Shown: positions 33,407-42,568 of the stretch, piece after piece
How the letters are laid out: each line of letters starts with the position of its first letter
How positions within the stretch are numbered: the stretch's first letter is position 1
Program-made: the position numbers and the translations under genes
DNA from: Streptomyces chrestomyceticus JCM 4735
Lineage (GTDB): Bacteria > Actinomycetota > Actinomycetes > Streptomycetales > Streptomycetaceae
Reading direction: 5' to 3'
DNA length: 64,000 nucleotides
NCBI RefSeq assembly: GCF_003865135.1
Contig: NZ_BHZC01000001.1
Location: 8,556,001 to 8,620,000 of the forward strand
Notes under the pieces: generated by a model
Databases searched by the model: none
What the model saw: the letters and a program-made list of their open reading frames with translations, nothing else
Told to the model about the DNA's origin: nothing

Positions 33407-33910
33407 ATGCAGCATGACCTGCCCATGCCCGGAGACATAGGTCTCACCCGAATCAACGGCGATGTGGGACGCTTGATCCGTATCGGCCAGTGGCTGAACG
33501 GAAACGGATTCGGCGATTACCAGCACGCCTTCCTCGTACTGCCCGGCGAAATGCTGATCGAAGCCGAACCCGGCGGCGCGACCATCCGTTCCCTGTCGGC
33601 CTACGACGGTGTGGATGTCCTCTATGTGCGCCCGGAAGGGCTCACCGACGCCCGGCGCAACGCGATATGCGCCGTGGGCCGCGGTTACGAGGGTGTCCCG
33701 TACAGCTTCCTCGACTACCTCGCCATCGCCGTGCACCGGCTGCACCTGCCCTTCCCTGGACTTCGGCGCTACGTCGCGTCCACCGGCCACATGATCTGCT
33801 CCCAACTCGTCGACCAGAGCTACCAGAACGCCGGAGTCCGGCTCTTCGACGACGGCCGCTGGTCGGGCTATGTGACCCCCATGGCCTTGTACCAACTCCT
33901 GGCTCGATGA
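33407..33910 (+). CDS. YiiX-like permuted NlpC/P60 hydrolase
   Basis: A 167-residue cysteine hydrolase of the permuted NlpC/P60 group. It begins LPMPGDIGLTRINGDVGRLI, with catalytic His40 in YQHAFLVL and Cys131 in GHMICSQLVDQSYQ, the reverse of the usual order. Family members cleave amide or thioester bonds in cell-wall peptides or lipids. No signal peptide is visible, so it may act in the cytoplasm or be released by other means. GGAG precedes the ATG. Confidence 0.78.
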   Translation: MQHDLPMPGDIGLTRINGDVGRLIRIGQWLNGNGFGDYQHAFLVLPGEMLIEAEPGGATIRSLSAYDGVDVLYVRPEGLTDARRNAICAVGRGYEGVPYSFLDYLAIAVHRLHLPFPGLRRYVASTGHMICSQLVDQSYQNAGVRLFDDGRWSGYVTPMALYQLLAR

Positions 33911-34031
33911 TCCCTCGCCGCACCACCGAAAGCGTCTTCCGGTAACGTCACTCGGCGTCCCTTCCCACCGATTCCGGTGCAGGCTCACGGGGTGATGAAG
34001 CGTCACCTCGTCTCGACGAAAGACGTCATCG

Positions 34032-35160
34032 GTGATTGAAGCATCGGTCGGTGCGGTGCCCGGCCTCGTTCCGGCATTCGTCATCACCACCCTCTTACTG
34101 GCCGTTCCGGTCGGACTCGTCACCAAGTCACGTGGCCATTCCGTCGTTCAGCCGATGCTGTTCACCACAGCACTGGCCGGCGTACTCACCGTGACGTTGA
34201 TGCCGGGGTTCCGCGGCGCCGAAGCGTCCGGCGCCTGCGACCGTGGTCTTCCCGGAACTGCCTTCCTGGCCTCCGAATCAGCCCAGTTGAACGTCCTGCT
34301 GTTCGTCCCGCTGTGCTTTCTGGCGGTACTTCTCTTCCGGCGCCCGGTACTCGTACTCGCCGGGACAGTGCTATTGACCAGCGGGATAGAACTCGCCCAG
34401 GGCATCTGCCCCTGGGCCGCGCGTGCAGCTACGACGACGTCAAGGCGAATGCCCTGGGCGGCATCATCGGCCTGACCCTGGGCTGCCTCTGCCGCTACCT
34501 CCTCCCACGGGACGGCCGACGCCGATCCCCCTTCACCCGGCGAGACACGCTGTGGGGCCTCGGCACGGTCGTCGCAAGCGCCTGCGCCGTCGCGACGGCG
34601 TTTCCCGCCACCCTCACCATCGAGGACTACGAGGCGACGACCTACCGTTCGAGATCCGCATTCGGCAACACCGACGAGATGCGGCAGTGGTTCGCCGGCA
34701 CCGTGACGCAACTGCTGGGCGCGCAGGCCAACGGCAGTACAGCGATCCACAAACCGGAGAACAGCCGGCAACAGTGGCTCCTGCGAGCCGACACCGACCG
34801 CGGATCCGTCGTGGCCACATGGCCGGACCGCAAGCTCATGGAACTCAGCACAGCCAGCCACCAGCCCGAAGCAGGCGCCCCCTTCCCACCGCGCCCCTCC
34901 CCGACGCGGAGCTACGAAAGTCGGCGGAACGATTCGCCCGCACCTGGTTCCCCACGGAAACGGCTGACGCCGCCGCCAGATTCGAGCACCCGAGAAACGC
35001 CCCGGACACTCGCCTGCTCAGCTACCGCCACTACGACCACGGCGTCATGGCCCCCATGCGTATCGACATCGTCGTATCGACGACCGGACGCATCACGCGC
35101 CTGACCACCAAGGCCCTCCCCGGGACTCGGCACGCCCTTGAAGCGACCACCGTCCCCATT
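34032..35160 (+). pseudogene. VanZ-like membrane protein gene broken by two frameshifts
   Basis: The first frame (GTG 34032) gives TM segments and the VanZ stretch LNVLLFVPLCFLAVLLFRRP then SGIELAQG. It is continued in a second frame from about 34415 by GRACSYDDVKANALGGIIGL, the other VanZ signature. A third frame from about 34890 carries LPDAELRKSAERFARTWFPT and DIVVSTTGRITRLTTKALPG. Two indels are therefore needed to rebuild the gene, and its C-terminus then dissolves. Family role: membrane protein linked to teicoplanin resistance, function unsettled. Confidence 0.7.
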
Positions 35161-35450
35161 CCACCCAGCCAACTTAGGCTCCCCAACCTCTCCCCGTGCC
35201 CACGCAACGGGAGGCGAACGCCCATGCCCGCAACCAACAGCAGCGCACCGCACATTCAGGGCCACACGGAATGGGTGCCACCGCCACCCGCTCAACCTCC
35301 TGCTGGTCCGGCTGCGACTGCTCAGCGTCGCTTACCGCGCGGCGGCCGCACCACTGCCCGAGGAGGCGTGTCTCGACCAGCGGGAGCCGAACAACGCCCC
35401 CCAAGACCCTCGACGGAGTCACGCACTGGCTTTCTCGCCTGAAGAGAGGG
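35161..35450. other. region without recognisable gene
   Basis: Sequence between the VanZ relic and the VOC fragment. Several frames are open but none has a ribosome site, family similarity or consistent codon use. It is probably decayed sequence. Confidence 0.35.
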
Positions 35451-35750
35451 TCAGTCCAGGTCGTAGGCGGTCTCGTGCTTCGTCTGGTACAGCCCGATCG
35501 TGCCCGCTCCTGGAACTGCCAAGGTGGTGACTCGTCCCCAACGCTGCTCGGCGATAGCCGTGGTGAACTCGACGCCCTTGGCTTCCAGGCCCGCGACCGT
35601 GGCGTCGAGGTCGTCGCACATCAGGAGCTTCGCCTTGATGAGGAGGTCCGGCTCGAAAGGCTCGGTGGTCTCGCGCACCGCGGAGTGGACGAGGAGACGT
35701 CCGAACAGGCGTTGCCCCGGAACCCCGGGTGGCCGGCTCGGGTCGGTCAC
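35451..35750 (-). pseudogene. C-terminal fragment of a VOC-family protein
   Basis: About 65 residues (LLIKAKLLMCDDLDATVAGL, AKGVEFTTAIAEQRWGRVTT, PGAGTIGLYQTKH) match the second half of a glyoxalase-type VOC domain with its terminal metal-ligand strand. The first beta-alpha-beta module is missing. GTG 35750 is the only possible start and has no ribosome site. It is probably a relic. Confidence 0.55.
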
Positions 35751-35851
35751 GATGCGGCGCCAGCCGTTGTGTGGCCGGTGCACAAGCGGCCTGCCCCGGC
35801 TCCGTGGGCGGATGATCAGGGGCGCAGCCCGTCGTCGGGCCGCGAGAACGG

Positions 35852-36628
35852 TCAGGTGGCCGGCGCGAACGCGGTGATGGCCTCGACGAGGCCGGCCGGG
35901 GCTTCCAGCGGGATCAGGTGACCGGTGTGGGGGAGCACCACGAACTCGGCGTGGGAGAGGTAGGGCACCAGGTTGTCGCGGAGTACGCCGACGGGCTCCA
36001 CCTGGTCGTGTTCTCCGGCGACGACGAGAGCGGGCACGTCGACCCTGCGCGTGTGCTCGGTGATGTCCTGCGCGATGCCGCGTAGCGGCCACTCGGTACG
36101 GGCGGCGTCGGTGGCGGTCCGCGAATCGGTCACGATCTGCGCCTTGACCGACGCGGGCAGATCGGTAGCGGTGAGGACGTGATCCCGTGCCCCGGCCACG
36201 GACTCGGCGGAGTCGTAGGCGTGCGACAGGGCTTCCTGGTACTGGGGAGTGACCTGTGCGGCGGGCTTCGCCGGGCCGGAGCCGACGAGGACGACACCGC
36301 GCAGGCCGGCCGGCCGGGTGGCCGCGACCAACTGAGCGACCTTGCCTCCCATCGAATGCCCCACCAGGACGTAGTCGGTGACCCCCGCATCCGCGAGCAC
36401 GGCGAGCGTGTCGTCGGCGAGCTGACCGAGCGTATAGGGACCGGGCAGGGTGCTCGACCGGCTCCATCCGCGGAAGTCGACCGTGAGCATGTCACGGCCC
36501 GCCAGACGGTTGACTACGAGGTCCCAGGTGCGGGCGGAACCGCCCCAATAGTGCAGGAACACCAGGGTCGGCCCGGTCCCCGGCTGATGGTCGTAAGTGG
36601 GCAGAAGTGTCTGCTGCGTGGCGGTCAT
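35852..36628 (-). CDS. alpha/beta hydrolase
   Basis: A 258-residue hydrolase. Oxyanion region is LVFLHYWGGSARTWDLVVNR; the nucleophile elbow is VLVGHSMGGKVAQLVA (Ser about 96), the acid Asp is in VAGEHDQVEP, and the His is in LPHTGHLIPLEAP. These correspond to the lipase/haloperoxidase-type fold. GGAAGGG precedes the ATG. It is divergent from an AraC-type regulator across 93 bases, which probably controls it. Substrate unknown; ester or lactone hydrolysis is likely. Confidence 0.87.
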   Translation of the reverse strand: MTATQQTLLPTYDHQPGTGPTLVFLHYWGGSARTWDLVVNRLAGRDMLTVDFRGWSRSSTLPGPYTLGQLADDTLAVLADAGVTDYVLVGHSMGGKVAQLVAATRPAGLRGVVLVGSGPAKPAAQVTPQYQEALSHAYDSAESVAGARDHVLTATDLPASVKAQIVTDSRTATDAARTEWPLRGIAQDITEHTRRVDVPALVVAGEHDQVEPVGVLRDNLVPYLSHAEFVVLPHTGHLIPLEAPAGLVEAITAFAPAT

Positions 36629-36721
36629 GGTGGCCCTTCCGGTCGGTGCTCTGGGCAGTTGCCCTGTGTATTCATTGAAACTTCTGCACCCGGTCAGGGC
36701 ATCGGTACGACTGGTCGCCCG

Positions 36722-37567
36722 ATGGTGGAAACTGGACACGTGAGCGTGATCCGGCACATGACCTACCAGCCCGCGGGACGCCGTGCCGCCTCGGTCGAGA
36801 CGATGACGTTCGGCCGCCTCCGCGAGCTGAACGACGGCGGCACACAGCGCGCCGACTTCCACGTCCTTGCCGTCATCGACGCCGGACCCGGCTCGGTCAC
36901 GGTGGACTTCCACCGCCACCCGCTCCAGGACCGGTCCGCGGTGTGGATTCCACCCGGCGCGGTGCACCGATGGGACGACATCGCCGACGTGGCAGGGCAC
37001 CTCGTGCTGTTCGTGCCGACCGCGCCGGTCACCCACGCCACCCGCGAACTCGTCGCCTTCCCGGACCCGGCCGCGCACTGGAGCATCCCCGACGCCGACT
37101 GGCCCTTCGTCGACGCGGCGCGCAGCCATCTCCTCCTTGAAGCATCCGCCCCACCCAGCGACTCCCGGACGGATCTGCCCGCCATCCTGCTCTCCGCGCT
37201 GATCACCCGACTGCACCCACCGCACGCCGAAGCACGTCCCACCCACCCGGCGTTCCGGCTGTTCCGCTCCAGCGTCGAAGCACACTTCCGCCAACACCAC
37301 GACGCCGGCTACTACGCCCGTACGCTGGGGTACGCGCCCCGCACCCTCTCACGAGCGGTGCAACAGGCCACCGGCCGCACCGCGAAGGCGTACATCGTCG
37401 AACGGATCACCCTGGAAGCCAAACGGCTCCTCGCGCACGACCGCCTCACCGCCGCCCGCTGCGCCGACGTACTCGGCTTCCCCGACGCATCCAACTTCTC
37501 GGTGTTCTTCCGCAAGGCCACCGGCAAGCGTCCGGGCGCGTGGCAGGCGACGGCGGCCGCCGAGTGA
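36722..37567 (+). CDS. AraC-family transcriptional regulator
   Basis: A 281-residue regulator with an N-terminal cupin sensor (VTVDFHRHPLQDRSAVWIPP, GAVHRW) and a C-terminal double helix-turn-helix (GYYARTLGYAPRTLSRAVQQ, CADVLGFPDASNFSVFFRKA, TGKRPGAWQ). ATG at 36722 is chosen; GTG at 36740 is also possible. It is divergent from the alpha/beta hydrolase gene and is the natural candidate to activate it in response to a small ligand. Confidence 0.87.
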   Translation: MVETGHVSVIRHMTYQPAGRRAASVETMTFGRLRELNDGGTQRADFHVLAVIDAGPGSVTVDFHRHPLQDRSAVWIPPGAVHRWDDIADVAGHLVLFVPTAPVTHATRELVAFPDPAAHWSIPDADWPFVDAARSHLLLEASAPPSDSRTDLPAILLSALITRLHPPHAEARPTHPAFRLFRSSVEAHFRQHHDAGYYARTLGYAPRTLSRAVQQATGRTAKAYIVERITLEAKRLLAHDRLTAARCADVLGFPDASNFSVFFRKATGKRPGAWQATAAAE

Positions 37568-37727
37568 GGGGTGCCCACGAGAACACTCACATTTATGAGC
37601 GCGTGGCGTCAGAGCCCCATGTGCCCCACCCCTTCACTACCGGACCGGCCGTCTCCCACGTCGGCCTCGGTATGCAGGCTTTCGGCTCAGTGGTCTCAAG
37701 GGGCCGGCGGGGCCGCCCGCGGTGGCG

Positions 37728-38117
37728 CTACCGGGGGAGGAGCGCGCTGACCTTCTTGCCGCCGGACGGTTCGGGGGTGACCGCGGTGGTGCGGGCGAGG
37801 CGGTTGACCAGGGGCCAGCCGAAGCCTCCGGTGCCGCCGCTCAGGTCGGGGGTGCGCAGGCGCGGTGCCTGCGGGCTGGGGTCGTGCACGGCCACCTCGA
37901 TGCCGTCCGGGTGCGCGGTCAGCTCCAGAGTCCAGGTGCCGCCCGCGTGGCGCAGGGCGTTGGTGACGAGTTCGGAGACCACCAGGAGCACGGTGCCGGC
38001 GGCCTCGGACGTGACCGGCGGAAGAAGGCCGTCCAGGAAGGCCCGAGTGTCCCGGCGCGCGTCGGCGGCGGTGCTCCCGGAGCGAGCGGGGGCGACGCAG
38101 ACGCTCGCCGTGTCCAT
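37728..38117 (-). CDS. RsbW-like ATP-binding anti-sigma/regulatory kinase
   Basis: A 129-residue GHKL ATPase domain of the HATPase_c_2 type. N box is SELVTNALRHAGGTW (about 49-63), G1 VAVHDPSPQAPRL, and the glycine lid GGTGGFGWPLVNRLA. Such proteins bind anti-anti-sigma factors or sigma factors and phosphorylate the former. AGGTGAG precedes the ATG at 38117. It has no partner gene beside it. The SigB-class sigma factor at 6634 is one possible distant client. Confidence 0.85.
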   Translation of the reverse strand: MDTASVCVAPARSGSTAADARRDTRAFLDGLLPPVTSEAAGTVLLVVSELVTNALRHAGGTWTLELTAHPDGIEVAVHDPSPQAPRLRTPDLSGGTGGFGWPLVNRLARTTAVTPEPSGGKKVSALLPR

Positions 38118-38305
38118 CAGCTCACCTGGTCCTTGCATCGACGATGTCCCGGTCCTGCCTGTGTGGTGCGTGTGCCCGGCTTGCGGCCCGGTATTCCGGC
38201 GGTGCGGGCGGTGTGTCTCGCCCGCACCGTTCGAAGCCGATTACCTTTCCGCCGGACACGCAAAAATCTATGTCGGCCGTAGTAGACATCGGGTGGTGGC
38301 ATGGG

Positions 38306-38311
38306 TATGGT
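38306..38311 (+). promoter_or_regulatory. possible promoter of MerR leader transcript
   Basis: TATGGT is a fair -10 hexamer about 600 bases before the merR ATG. No clear -35 element precedes it. Downstream sequence is rich in potential hairpins. Confidence 0.3.
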
Positions 38312-38317
38312 TTCTTT

Positions 38318-38913
38318 CGTAACCCAGAGAGACCGCAGGGCCCGGCAGAGACGAACTGCTGGGCAGCAGGACCCGCAGATGCAGCATGCAGGACGGTGCG
38401 GCGGTGGAGTCCCGAAGCCACGGTTGCAGGATGGCGACGGGGCTGACGGCCGCACCGGGTGGCCCGCAGTGATCAGGGGCCGCCGTGAGCAGGACTCCGG
38501 TGAAGGCGTCGGCTGCAGGCGCGCGCACCGGGACGTACGGCAGTGAGCCTCACGCCGCAGGACGGGCAACGGGGTCGGCTGCCGGAGTGCGGCGCTGTCA
38601 CAGGCCGCAGAGCAGTTCGCAACACGAGTAGTACGCAGCAGAGTAGTTGATCACGAGGGAAGGACGGAGGAGCGATCGCCATCAGGATCGCCCGGGCGCA
38701 CGTGAGAGGCCCGGGTACCGCAGGACATCGATAGTGAGGTGGTCTCCGGTCAAGCAACCGCGATCCCCGCAGCCCCGGCAGCCTTTCGGCCGGGTCGGCG
38801 GACACAGAAGGCCGGCGCATTATCCAGGCCGGCAGATGGTGTAGTAGTTCCTTCGGGGCCCGGGTGCCAGGACGGCATCCGGGCCCCTCGACGCGTGCCA
38901 TGAGAGAGGTTCA
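38318..38913 (+). ncRNA. candidate long structured 5' leader of MerR gene
   Basis: About 600 bases with no convincing open frame but several hairpins. GCCCGGCAG/CTGCTGGGC (38340-38364, one G-U pair) comes early. GGGGCCCGGGTGCC/GGCATCCGGGCCCC (38855-38887, 13 of 14 Watson-Crick plus one G-U) ends 26 bases before the start codon. I have the impression that close copies of this leader precede the same MerR gene in other streptomycetes, but I cannot verify it. In a cold-shock neighbourhood it could be a thermosensing or attenuating leader, or the source of a small RNA. Confidence 0.45.
38855..38887. terminator. leader hairpin just before MerR gene (attenuator or terminator)
   Basis: A 14-pair stem with a five-base AGGAC loop ending 26 bases upstream of the merR ATG. 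The position suggests premature termination of the leader transcript or control of ribosome access rather than operon termination. Confidence 0.55.
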
Positions 38914-39279
38914 ATGACAGCAGACGACTCGTACGACCGGATCGACGACGAGGACTACCCCGCCTACACCATAGGGCGGGCCGCCGAAATGCTCGGCACC
39001 ACCCAGGGATTCCTCCGCGCCATCGGCGAGGCGCGCCTGGTCACTCCGCTCCGTTCCGCCGGCGGCCACCGCCGCTACTCCCGTTACCAGTTGCGCATCG
39101 CCGCGCGTGCCCGCGAGCTCGTCGACCAGGGCACCCCCATCGAGGCCGCTTGCCGCATCATCATCCTCGAAGACCAGCTCGAAGAAGCCCAGCGGATCAA
39201 CGCCGAATACCGCCGTGCCGCCGAACGGCCGGACCCGCCGGCGACGCCTGGGACCGGTGAATCTTCAGAAGGTTCGTGA
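38914..39279 (+). CDS. MerR-type helix-turn-helix regulator
   Basis: A 121-residue protein with an acidic N-terminal tail (MTADDSYDRIDDEDYPAYTI), the winged helix-turn-helix AEMLGTTQGFLRAIGEARLV, RSAGGHRRYSRYQLRIAARA, and a coiled-coil dimerisation helix (CRIIILEDQLEEAQRINAEY). There is no effector domain, so it belongs with small MerR proteins such as HspR-like regulators. AGAGAGG precedes the ATG. It faces convergent cold-shock-linked genes. The long leader implies post-transcriptional control. Confidence 0.85.
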   Translation: MTADDSYDRIDDEDYPAYTIGRAAEMLGTTQGFLRAIGEARLVTPLRSAGGHRRYSRYQLRIAARARELVDQGTPIEAACRIIILEDQLEEAQRINAEYRRAAERPDPPATPGTGESSEGS

Positions 39280-39369
39280 TTGCCGCGCCGCTGATGCTGC
39301 CGGCGGCGCTCCTTCGCCCGGGCCGGGAGCCGCCTTGAGCCACGGCTGACATGCCCCTGTTTTCCCCGG

Positions 39370-39678
39370 TCAGGCAGGCAGGGGAGTGCCGAGCATCGCG
39401 GAAGCGTGCTGGAGCGGGCTGAGGACGGGTACGGGTGCGGCCTCGGAGACGGGGTGGCAGGTGAAGCCGAGCCGCGTCATGGCCCGGACGACTTCGCCGG
39501 CGGTGAAATCACGGCGGTCCTGGCGTGTGATGATCTGGCCGACTTGCTTGACGGGATAGCGGCGGCGGCCGATCGTCACGGATTCACCGGTGCCGGCTTC
39601 GGGCTTGACGCCTTTCATCGACTCCAGGACGCCGCTCTTGGTGAGCTCGAAGGGGAAGCGGGCGATGACACAGCGCAT
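39370..39678 (-). CDS. hypothetical protein of cold-shock island
   Basis: A 102-residue protein beginning MRCVIARFPFELTKSGVLES, with VTIGRRRYPVKQVGQIITRQ and DFTAGEVVRAMTRLGFTCHP. Basic beta-rich N-terminal half and helical C-terminal half; no cysteine cluster or membrane segment. GTGAGG precedes the ATG. It is downstream of the CBS-like and helicase genes on the same strand, so an RNA-related function is a guess. I believe S. coelicolor has a homologue in the same order next to a DEAD-box helicase. Confidence 0.7.
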   Translation of the reverse strand: MRCVIARFPFELTKSGVLESMKGVKPEAGTGESVTIGRRRYPVKQVGQIITRQDRRDFTAGEVVRAMTRLGFTCHPVSEAAPVPVLSPLQHASAMLGTPLPA

Positions 39679-39834
39679 GTGACCTCACAGGGAGAGGGGA
39701 AGAACGGCCTGGCCGGGGCGAGGCCGTTCAGCGGGAGGGGGCGAGGAGGCCCGGAGCTTCGTCTTGCTCATCGACCACCGGCAGGCCACCGGGCCGACGG
39801 GTGCACCTCGCGTGCTCGGCTTCGGCCATCGTGG

Positions 39835-40131
39835 TCAGGGTGCGGCGAACGGCGCGTGGGCACCGAGGACGTCGCGCAGGCGGATGCGGTCCGTGTAGGC
39901 GGAGCTGTTGCGGACGGCAGTGAGTTCCCTATGGGTGACCCGAGCGGTGCACTGGCTGTCCTGATCACAGACGACCAGCCGGCCCGTGCGGGCTGCGGCC
40001 ATGACGGACAGCGCCACCTCGACGCTCATGTCGTCCCAGACCTGCGGTCCGGCCGCGTCCATGGCCTCGGCCGCCGTCCTGTGCGCGGGGTCGGCGTCCG
40101 CCGGGCGGGTCTGCATCTGAACCAGCGTCAA
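39835..40131 (-). CDS. small CBS-domain-like protein
   Basis: A 98-residue protein with one CBS-like unit (AAEAMDAAGPQVWDDMSVEV, ALSVMAAARTGRLVVCDQDS, RVTHRELTAVRNSSAYTDRI). The start is TTG at 40131, six bases after GGAGG; longer reading has an Arg-rich nonsense N-terminus. CBS units bind adenine nucleotides, usually as pairs, so this protein probably dimerises. It follows the helicase by 46 bases and is likely co-transcribed. It may tie RNA metabolism to energy state; that is inference. Confidence 0.75.
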   Translation of the reverse strand: MTLVQMQTRPADADPAHRTAAEAMDAAGPQVWDDMSVEVALSVMAAARTGRLVVCDQDSQCTARVTHRELTAVRNSSAYTDRIRLRDVLGAHAPFAAP

Positions 40132-40177
40132 AAGGTGCCTCCTGCAGTTATGGGTCAGCTTCCTGAACGTGAAGGTT

Positions 40178-41659
40178 CTAGGCCGCCGCATGGACGACAG
40201 ACTTGCGTACGGGCGCACGCCGGTCGGAGCGGCGTCGGCCCCGGGAGGAAGCGCCGCGCCGCGGACGTTCGGCCGCCGGTGCGGTGATGACGACCGGGAT
40301 GCCGGACGGGGCCTGGGCGCCGGTGATCCGGCTCAACGCCTCCTCACCCGAGCGGACCTGGGTGGTCTGCGGCTGGATCCCGGCGTCCGACATCAGCCGG
40401 ACCATGCCGCGGCGCTGGCCCGGTGTGACGAGGGTGACGACACTGCCGGACTCACCGGCGCGGGCGGTCCGGCCACCGCGGTGGAGGTAGTCCTTGTGAT
40501 CGGTCGGCGGGTCGACATTGACGACGAGGTCGAGGTTGTCGACGTGGATGCCGCGCGCCGCGACATTGGTCGCCACCAGCACGCTGACGTGCCCCGTCTT
40601 GAACTGCGCCAGCGTGCGGGTGCGCTGCGGCTGCGACTTTCCGCCGTGCAGCGCGGCGGCCCGTACCCCGCTGCGGAGCAGATCCCGGGTGAGCCGGTCG
40701 ACGGCGTGCTTGGTGTCCAGGAACATGATCACGCGGCCGTCGCGGGCGGCGATCTCCGTGGTGGTGGCGTGCTTGTCGGCGCCGTGGACGTGCAGGACGT
40801 GATGCTCCATCGTCGTGACCGCACCGGCCGACGGGTCGACCGAATGCACGACCGGGTCGGTGAGATAGCGGCGCACCAGCAGGTCGACGTTACGGTCCAA
40901 GGTGGCGGAGAACAGCATCCGCTGCCCCTCCGGACGCACCTGGTCGAGCAGCGCGGTGACCTGCGGCATGAACCCCATGTCAGCCATCTGGTCGGCCTCG
41001 TCCAGCACCGTGATGCCCACCTGGTCCAGCCGGCAGTCGCCACGGTCGATGAGGTCCTTGAGCCGGCCCGGGGTCGCGACGACGATCTCGGCCCCGTCCC
41101 GCAGCACGCCGGCCTGCCTGCCGATCGACATGCCGCCCACCACCGTGGCCGTCCGCAGCCGGACGGAGCGGGCGTACGGAGTGAGCGCGTCCGTCACCTG
41201 CTGCGCCAGCTCGCGGGTCGGTACGAGGATCAGCCCCAGCGGCTGTCGGGGCTCGGCACGCCGGCCGGCGGTGCGGGCGAGCAGCGCGAGGCCGAAGGCG
41301 AGGGTCTTGCCGGAACCGGTGCGCCCGCGGCCCAGGACGTCACGGCCCGCCAGAGAGTTCGGCAGCGTCGCGCCCTGGATCGGGAACGGGGTGCTCACGC
41401 CCTGCCTGCCGAGTTCGGCCAGGAGCTGCTCGGGCATGCCGAGATCGGCGAAGTCGTCGACGGCGGGCAGTGCGGCGGTGATCGTCTTGGGGAGCGCGAA
41501 CTCACCCTGCGCCGCGGCCGGGCGGCGGCCATGACCGCCGGAACGGTTCGACCCACCGGAACGGCGCGGCGTCGAGCCGGAGCGGCCGGCGCCCTTTCCG
41601 GCGGCGGTACCGGCACTGCGGGTGCGGTCGAAACGGTCGTTCGTGCGTGTGCGGTTCAT
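40178..41659 (-). CDS. DEAD-box ATP-dependent RNA helicase
   Basis: A 493-residue helicase. N-terminal 50 residues are Arg/Gly/Ser rich and disordered. Core motifs: Q TPFPIQGATLP, I GRTGSGKT (112-119), Ia PTRELA, Ib TPGRL, II DEAD (220-223), III SAT, IV VIMFLDTK, V ATNVAARGIHV, VI HRGGRTARAG. The C-terminal tail is basic (RGASSRGRRRSDRRAPVRKS) for RNA binding. Role: unwinding structured RNA, often at low temperature. It has a 290-base upstream region after a terminator-closed cold-shock protein gene, which may form a long leader. Confidence 0.93.
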   Translation of the reverse strand: MNRTRTNDRFDRTRSAGTAAGKGAGRSGSTPRRSGGSNRSGGHGRRPAAAQGEFALPKTITAALPAVDDFADLGMPEQLLAELGRQGVSTPFPIQGATLPNSLAGRDVLGRGRTGSGKTLAFGLALLARTAGRRAEPRQPLGLILVPTRELAQQVTDALTPYARSVRLRTATVVGGMSIGRQAGVLRDGAEIVVATPGRLKDLIDRGDCRLDQVGITVLDEADQMADMGFMPQVTALLDQVRPEGQRMLFSATLDRNVDLLVRRYLTDPVVHSVDPSAGAVTTMEHHVLHVHGADKHATTTEIAARDGRVIMFLDTKHAVDRLTRDLLRSGVRAAALHGGKSQPQRTRTLAQFKTGHVSVLVATNVAARGIHVDNLDLVVNVDPPTDHKDYLHRGGRTARAGESGSVVTLVTPGQRRGMVRLMSDAGIQPQTTQVRSGEEALSRITGAQAPSGIPVVITAPAAERPRRGASSRGRRRSDRRAPVRKSVVHAAA

Positions 41660-41950
41660 GCGGAACCTTCCTCGATACGGCGCATATCAAGGAATCCCCG
41701 CAGCGATGAGCGCCATGGAATTTCAAGTATGGACCGATAGTAAAAAACACATCTGGCCGATAAGGGACGCGCGGGCGCAGATGCTGAAACAGGTGGCGCG
41801 CCGGGATGCGTAAAAACCGGGCGCCGACTTCGGTATGGTCCCTGAGGGTGCCTCTGCACCTCTCTAGGGGACTCGTGCGTGGCAGGGTTACGGATTCCTC
41901 CGCGTCACCTCGCCTCGCCGGTGATACCGCTGAGGGAATAACGTGCGACT
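41660..41950. other. helicase upstream region / probable leader
   Basis: No gene supported. On the minus strand it precedes the helicase. It contains A/T-richer patches (41745-41760 with a TTTTTTAC-type run on the minus strand) and short inverted repeats (AGGTGC...GCACCT near 41848). Long leaders are common for cold-inducible helicase genes. Confidence 0.4.
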
Positions 41951-41980
41951 GGGGCCCGCACCCCGAAGGATGCGGGCCCC
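41951..41980. terminator. terminator after cold-shock protein gene
   Basis: GGGGCCCGCA pairs perfectly with TGCGGGCCCC around a ten-base loop, 22 bases beyond the minus-strand stop. Confidence 0.85.
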
Positions 41981-42002
41981 AGCTTCACAATGTGCGTCAG
42001 TG

Positions 42003-42206
42003 TCAGGCCGGAACGATGTTCTCGGCCGTCGGGCCCTTCTGGCCCTGCGCGATGTCGAAGTTCACCTTCTGGCCTTCGAGCAGCTCACGGAAGCCCTGGG
42101 CGGCGATGTTCGAGTAGTGGGCGAACACGTCGGGGCCGCCACCGTCCTGCTCGATGAAGCCGAAGCCCTTTTCCGAGTTGAACCACTTCACGGTGCCAGT
42201 AGCCAT
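42003..42206 (-). CDS. cold-shock protein (CspA family)
   Basis: A 67-residue single OB-fold RNA/ssDNA chaperone: [20 protein letters not shown] with RNP1 KGFGFI, RNP2 VFAHYS, and the terminal [20 protein letters not shown] strand. AAGGAG precedes the ATG. It melts RNA secondary structure, working with the helicase encoded downstream on the same strand. The upstream 180 bases form a probable 5' leader, usual for cold-shock genes. Full length and intact. Confidence 0.95.
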   Translation of the reverse strand: MATGTVKWFNSEKGFGFIEQDGGGPDVFAHYSNIAAQGFRELLEGQKVNFDIAQGQKGPTAENIVPA

Positions 42207-42568
42207 GCCATATCTCCTTCGGGGCAGTACATCGGCATCCGCACTGCGCGGACGCCGTGTCGCCGTAATGATTACCCCGCCCGGAAAATGACCGGAAATA
42301 CAAAAACGCTCCCGTCGGCCGGAGCCGAGCGGGGGCACTTGAAGTTCGGGAACCACAACTGCAACTGAGATCGACAGTAGCACGCCGCGCCGGGCCCTGC
42401 CGCTTGATTAATTCCACTCCGCTCACTGCGGCAAGAACTTTCACTACGCGGCCCGTCAAACTCTCACTTCGCGGGCGCAGATATTGGTCGACCCGGAGTG
42501 CAGCCTCCAGAAAAAGCGAAGACTTCAGGCGCAGGCGGGGGTAGTTCCAGGGGTCCGGAACCGCCCCC

